DNA from: Chamaecrista fasciculata
Lineage: Eukaryota; Streptophyta; Magnoliopsida; Fabales; Fabaceae
Assembly: GCA_003254925.1 (NCBI GenBank)
Contig: QANZ01014868.1
Location: forward strand, 1 to 64,000
Direction of reading: 5' to 3'
Length of the DNA stretch: 64,000 bases
Positions 60,507 through 64,000 of this stretch are shown here, in pieces. Position 1 is the first letter of the stretch; the number at the start of each line of letters is the position of its first letter. The notes beneath the pieces are model-generated. The model searched no databases. It was not told the origin of the DNA and saw only the letters and a list, made by a program, of their open reading frames with translations. The position numbers and the translations under genes are program-made.

Positions 60507-60514
60507 GCAAAGAG

Positions 60515-61555
60515 ACACAGTAATTGGGATGGCATGGCAGAGTTTGGTGTTGGACTTAGCGCGTGGGAGCTCGTGGATGGAGACAAATGAAACCATGAAT
60601 TGAATGAATGCATTGATGATTAGAAAGTCAAATTCAATGTGTTGGCTGGCGCTGAGCACAATTAAGTTCAACACCTTCTCCTTCAGGCAAAAAAGAAAAA
60701 CACCTTCTGCTTCAATACTTTCACTCTTCAAGCTTTAAACATATAAATTATGGTCACGTTTTTCGCAATTGAAAGCTCAAAATTCGTGAACGGAGCCTTC
60801 TGTTTCTGTTTCCGTTTCTATCATATTCCTATGTGCCACTCACTGCCAGGTACTTTGTGTCTTTTCTTTCTCTCTTTCTCTGAATAATCAAGTAACCCCC
60901 TGTTTGGTTCCTCAGAAAGTGCTTGGAATAAAGGTACAAGATAATTAAACACTTATTGGAATCTAATCTAATTTGCAAGCTGGCACTTTACCCTATCCTA
61001 GTTAGTTAACCATGTTTCTAGTAATAATTCCCAAAGAATCTTCCTTCCTGTTTGTTTGATCGCTATTGGTAAAGTTACCACTTCCTCCCTTCCTGTATGC
61101 TTTCTTTTGTTTTCTTCGCAAACTGTCTTGATTCTTGAATTTCGGTTCTCTTTGACCTTATCATTTTCACTCCTTTCGATATAAAAAGTGTTTGCTGAAT
61201 GAGAATTGGCCTCGGTTTTGCATATAGTTATCATCAGAATCATCGAGCCTGTGTCTTGCTTCATGTCTTGGTAAACCACTATTACTTTGTCGCTGGGTCG
61301 GTTGTCGGTAAGATTGTAAGAATTAAGGTTGCGTTTCGATGAGTCCCTGCTTTGTTCTGTACTTTTCAAAACTTGTGATTTAGGCCAGCATGAAATCTTT
61401 CTTTCTTTTTTTTTTTTTCTTGTAAATTATAATGCTTTAACTGTGGATTGCATTGAATTCGTTTATCTCGTTCTCCCTGATTTATTGTTGTGTAATTTAC
61501 AGAACATACATGGTGTGGCGGAGTCAAGTGAGCGTAATTAAGAAATATTGTCAAA
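60515..61555 (+). promoter_or_regulatory. Promoter and leader region of the GT47 gene
   Basis: Spacer plus presumed promoter and 5' leader of the glycosyltransferase gene. A polypyrimidine stretch and TTACAG at about 61496-61501 could be a leader-intron acceptor. An ATG at 61510 opens an out-of-frame upstream ORF that overlaps the main start and ends at 61671. No other gene is supported. Confidence 0.4.
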
Positions 61556-64000
61556 ATGGGTCAAGAATTTGTGTCCTTATTTCATCTGGAAACCAAGAGA
61601 TTGCTGTGGCTCATAGGGTTCACATTCGCAGTGATCTTAGCATTCCAATTCATCGAACTTCCATTTGGTAATTACTTCCTATTCTTTCCATTCTCTACCA
61701 GTAAAACTCCCGTAGTAGAAAGAGGAAGCTTCCAGACAGCAGATCCAACATCAAACTCTCAAACATCTGACAATAATGTCACAATTCTGAATCCTAACAT
61801 AGCTAATGAAACTAGAACATCCGAGGAAAAACATCCCACAAGCATTTCTGGAGACAAAAACATTACATGGGTTAAGTCTGGAAGTTCAAATAATGCTGAT
61901 TCTCCTTTTGTTTCTCCCGTAATACCTCCACCAACATATCAAATTCCATCAAATAGTCCTCCTACAAATTTTACTACTCCAGGTCCGGATTTGTCACATG
62001 ACTCCAACGTGCCTTCTGTTTGGAGGGAAGAAAACATAACTAGTCCCACCAAGAATGATGAACACCATGTGAATATAGTAGTGAGCCAGAATTCTTCTTC
62101 TCTCATTGCTGTGCCTTCGGTTTTGAAAGACAACATAACAAGTTCCATGGAGAATGAAAATCTTAGACAACATAACCATGTCAATACTATGCCAATATCA
62201 GGTGTATTGTCAATTTCTGACATGAACAAGTTATTGCTTCAGAGCCAAGTGTCACATCGTTCTATGGTATATACCTATATATATATATATATATATGAAC
62301 TTTCATTATATTTAGTTTAATAACCAGTAGAATTTTTGCCATCTAATATTTATGCTTCTTATGCTGCTTTCTTTTATTTTTCTTACAGAGGCCCCGGTGG
62401 TATTCTGCAGTTGATCAAGAACTACAGCAGGCCAGATCAGAGATTGAAAATGCACCAATCATAAAGAACGATCCAAGTCTATACGCTCCCCTCTATCGAA
62501 ATGTTTCCATGTTCAAGAGGTATCTATCTTCTAGTGATCATGATTTTTCTATAAACTAAAAAGGATTTGGAAGTATTTTCTACAAGTAAAATTTCTACTT
62601 GTATAGTTGCTGGTATGTGAAATTTTTCCAGATAAAAATGACTGATAGATCCTTATGGAACAATCTCTATTTACCATTCTAATAAAATAGGTTCTACCTT
62701 TTGGGTTTCTTCTAATGTTATGGCGCTTCTTCAATAAACAACATTGTCTTGATTTCTTCATGTTTGAGAGTGTCTAAATGACTGATAAAGTCTGAGTGTC
62801 TCAGAAAAAAAACAGAGTAATCAAATTACAGTTTAGTAAAATCTGTGCCTTGTTCTAAATGTTTGAAGCAAATATTAGATTGAGGATGTCCTCAAGAGAA
62901 TAGTATCATGGTTCATTTGAGTTACCTTGTACTCAATGGTGTTGCCACTGTCTAAATTTCAGGAGTTATGACATAATGGAAGAGAGACTTCAAGTCTATG
63001 TATACAGAGAAGGACAAAAACCCATAATGCATTCTCCGTTTCTCAGAGGAATATATGCTTCTGAAGGATGGTTCATGAGACTCATGGAAGCTAATAAAAG
63101 ATTCGTCACTAAGAATCCAAAGAAGGCTCACCTCTTTTACTTACCTTTTAGTTCTCGAATGCTAGAAGAAACCCTTTATGTACAAGACTCACACAATCAC
63201 AACAACCTAAAGCACTATCTGAATAATTATGTGGACATGATTGCCACCAAACATCCTTTCTGGAACAGAACCTCAGGATCTGATCATTTTCTTGTCGCTT
63301 GCCATGACTGGGTATGTATGCTTCTCAAGCTCTAATTTCTTTTCTAGGCAAAATTACCTTTCCATAGTTGAATTTTATATCAATTTTCAATTTCGCCCTT
63401 ATAGTTTGTTTGCTATCTATTTTATCTGATTTTATCCTTTGTCTTAACTTTATCAAATGACTTGATGGTATACTCCAACATCTTGTTCTTATTTTTTAAG
63501 ATTCATAATCAAATGTGTCCCTAAAATTTAAGTGTAATCAAATATGTCCCCAAAATGTGGGTTCACTGTAAAAAATGTCCCTTAAAAATATACCCACATA
63601 GAATTTGTGGTTAAGTCATTTGACGAAATTAGGGAAAAGGATAAAATTAATTAAAATGTGAAACTTTTGGGAAGAAATTGAAAATTGATGTCAAGTTTGA
63701 GGACAAAAAAAGCATTTTTGAAAGTATATTTCTAATATTGAAAGATTAAATTTTAGTTTTAAGGCAAATACATGCAACAAAAAGTAGGTTTGCTTGTAAT
63801 TATTATAATTGTCTTCTTGTATCAGAGAATGTAATTAGATTCATTCAACAATGAAATCTGCAGGCACCTGGGGAAACAAAGGAGAAGATGGCCAAATGCA
63901 TAAGAGCCCTATGCAACACAGACGTGAAAGAAGGCTTTGTGTTTGGGAAGGACGTATCTCTCCCTGAAACATACATCAGAAATTACCAAAACCCCACCAG
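61556..64000 (+). CDS. GT47 exostosin-family glycosyltransferase (5' part; runs off the window)
   Basis: The 5' part of a plant GT47 exostosin-domain glycosyltransferase of the At5g03795/At3g07620 type, Golgi enzymes thought to act on cell-wall or other glycans. Exons 61556-62266, 62389-62519, 62963-63311 and 63864 to beyond 64000, all frame-consistent. A type II membrane anchor lies at about residues 16-34 (LLWLIGFTFAVILAFQFIEL). A long Ser/Thr/Asn/Pro-rich stem with several N-x-S/T sites follows. The exostosin domain starts around SYDIMEERLQVYVYREGQKP and includes GIYASEGWFM, KKAHLFYLPFS, HPFWNRTSGSDHF and ACHDW. The last residues in the window are ETYIRNYQNPT. The catalytic C-terminal half is outside the window. 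Acceptor sugar is unknown. Confidence 0.9.
63347..63720. mobile_element. Decayed MULE-like MITE in intron 3 of the GT47 gene
   Basis: GGCAAAATTACCTTTCCATAG and TATCAATTTTCAATTTCG near the left are mirrored by GAAATTGAAAATTGATGTCA and GGACAAAAAAAGCATTTTTG near the right. This is the build of the 12379-12771 element. Ends are eroded and no clear target duplication remains. Confidence 0.45.

Noticed and set aside
60392-60613. Short frames on both strands around 60.4-60.6 kb
   Set aside because: They read through the GGGTTGGC/GTGAGCC repeats of the hAT element end.

Overview
This is nuclear DNA of a flowering plant, almost certainly a eudicot. The evidence is the long AT-rich intergenic space, short GT-AG introns, plant-only gene families (EMF1, ATL RING-H2, TIP aquaporin, chloroplast-type two-domain glyoxalase I) and many small non-autonomous DNA transposons. 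I did not identify the species; the gene set would suit a woody rosid, but that is a guess. The window is a draft assembly: one 570-base gap (17532-18101) and single Ns at 1057, 8524, 9485 and 42753. Two of those Ns sit beside duplicated sequence that looks like an assembly join.

Layout: EMF1 (+, 2101-6936), the Polycomb-associated repressor of flowering; a transposon-rich spacer; an L-gulono-1,4-lactone oxidase-like gene (-, 12807-17173); the gap and another spacer; EMC1 of the ER membrane protein complex (-, 20994-27350); a tRNA-Ser(CGA) at 28993-29074; a bark-storage-protein/nucleosidase-like gene (+, 29555-31480) with a one-base frameshift; chloroplast-type glyoxalase I (-, 31927-35919); tonoplast aquaporin TIP4 (+, 37587-39189); an intronless ATL-type RING-H2 E3 ligase (-, 43056-44117); a 13-exon CCD1-like carotenoid cleavage dioxygenase (-, 45164-49027); about 12 kb without an intact gene; and the start of a GT47 exostosin-type glycosyltransferase (+, 61556 to the window end). 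I read exon borders from splice sites plus family conservation. All coding joins keep frame except the bark-storage-protein-like gene. The genes are unrelated housekeeping, developmental and metabolic loci; nothing suggests a functional cluster.

The most unusual content is mobile DNA. At 59044-60506 a hAT-type element has a second copy of itself inserted in inverted orientation, and both insertions keep perfect 8-bp target duplications. At 57573-58840 a Pack-MULE with about 290-bp terminal inverted repeats and a perfect 9-bp target duplication carries a degenerate fragment of a DUF579 (IRX15/GXM-type) gene. At 50307-51163 a related, left-truncated element carries a broken fragment of a MATE transporter gene. 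Two copies of one hAT-type MITE (20071-20405, 49392-49737), several MULE-type MITEs with 9-bp duplications, and two tRNA-derived SINEs inside introns complete the picture. I found no CRISPR, operon or other prokaryote-like system and no clearly novel protein system.
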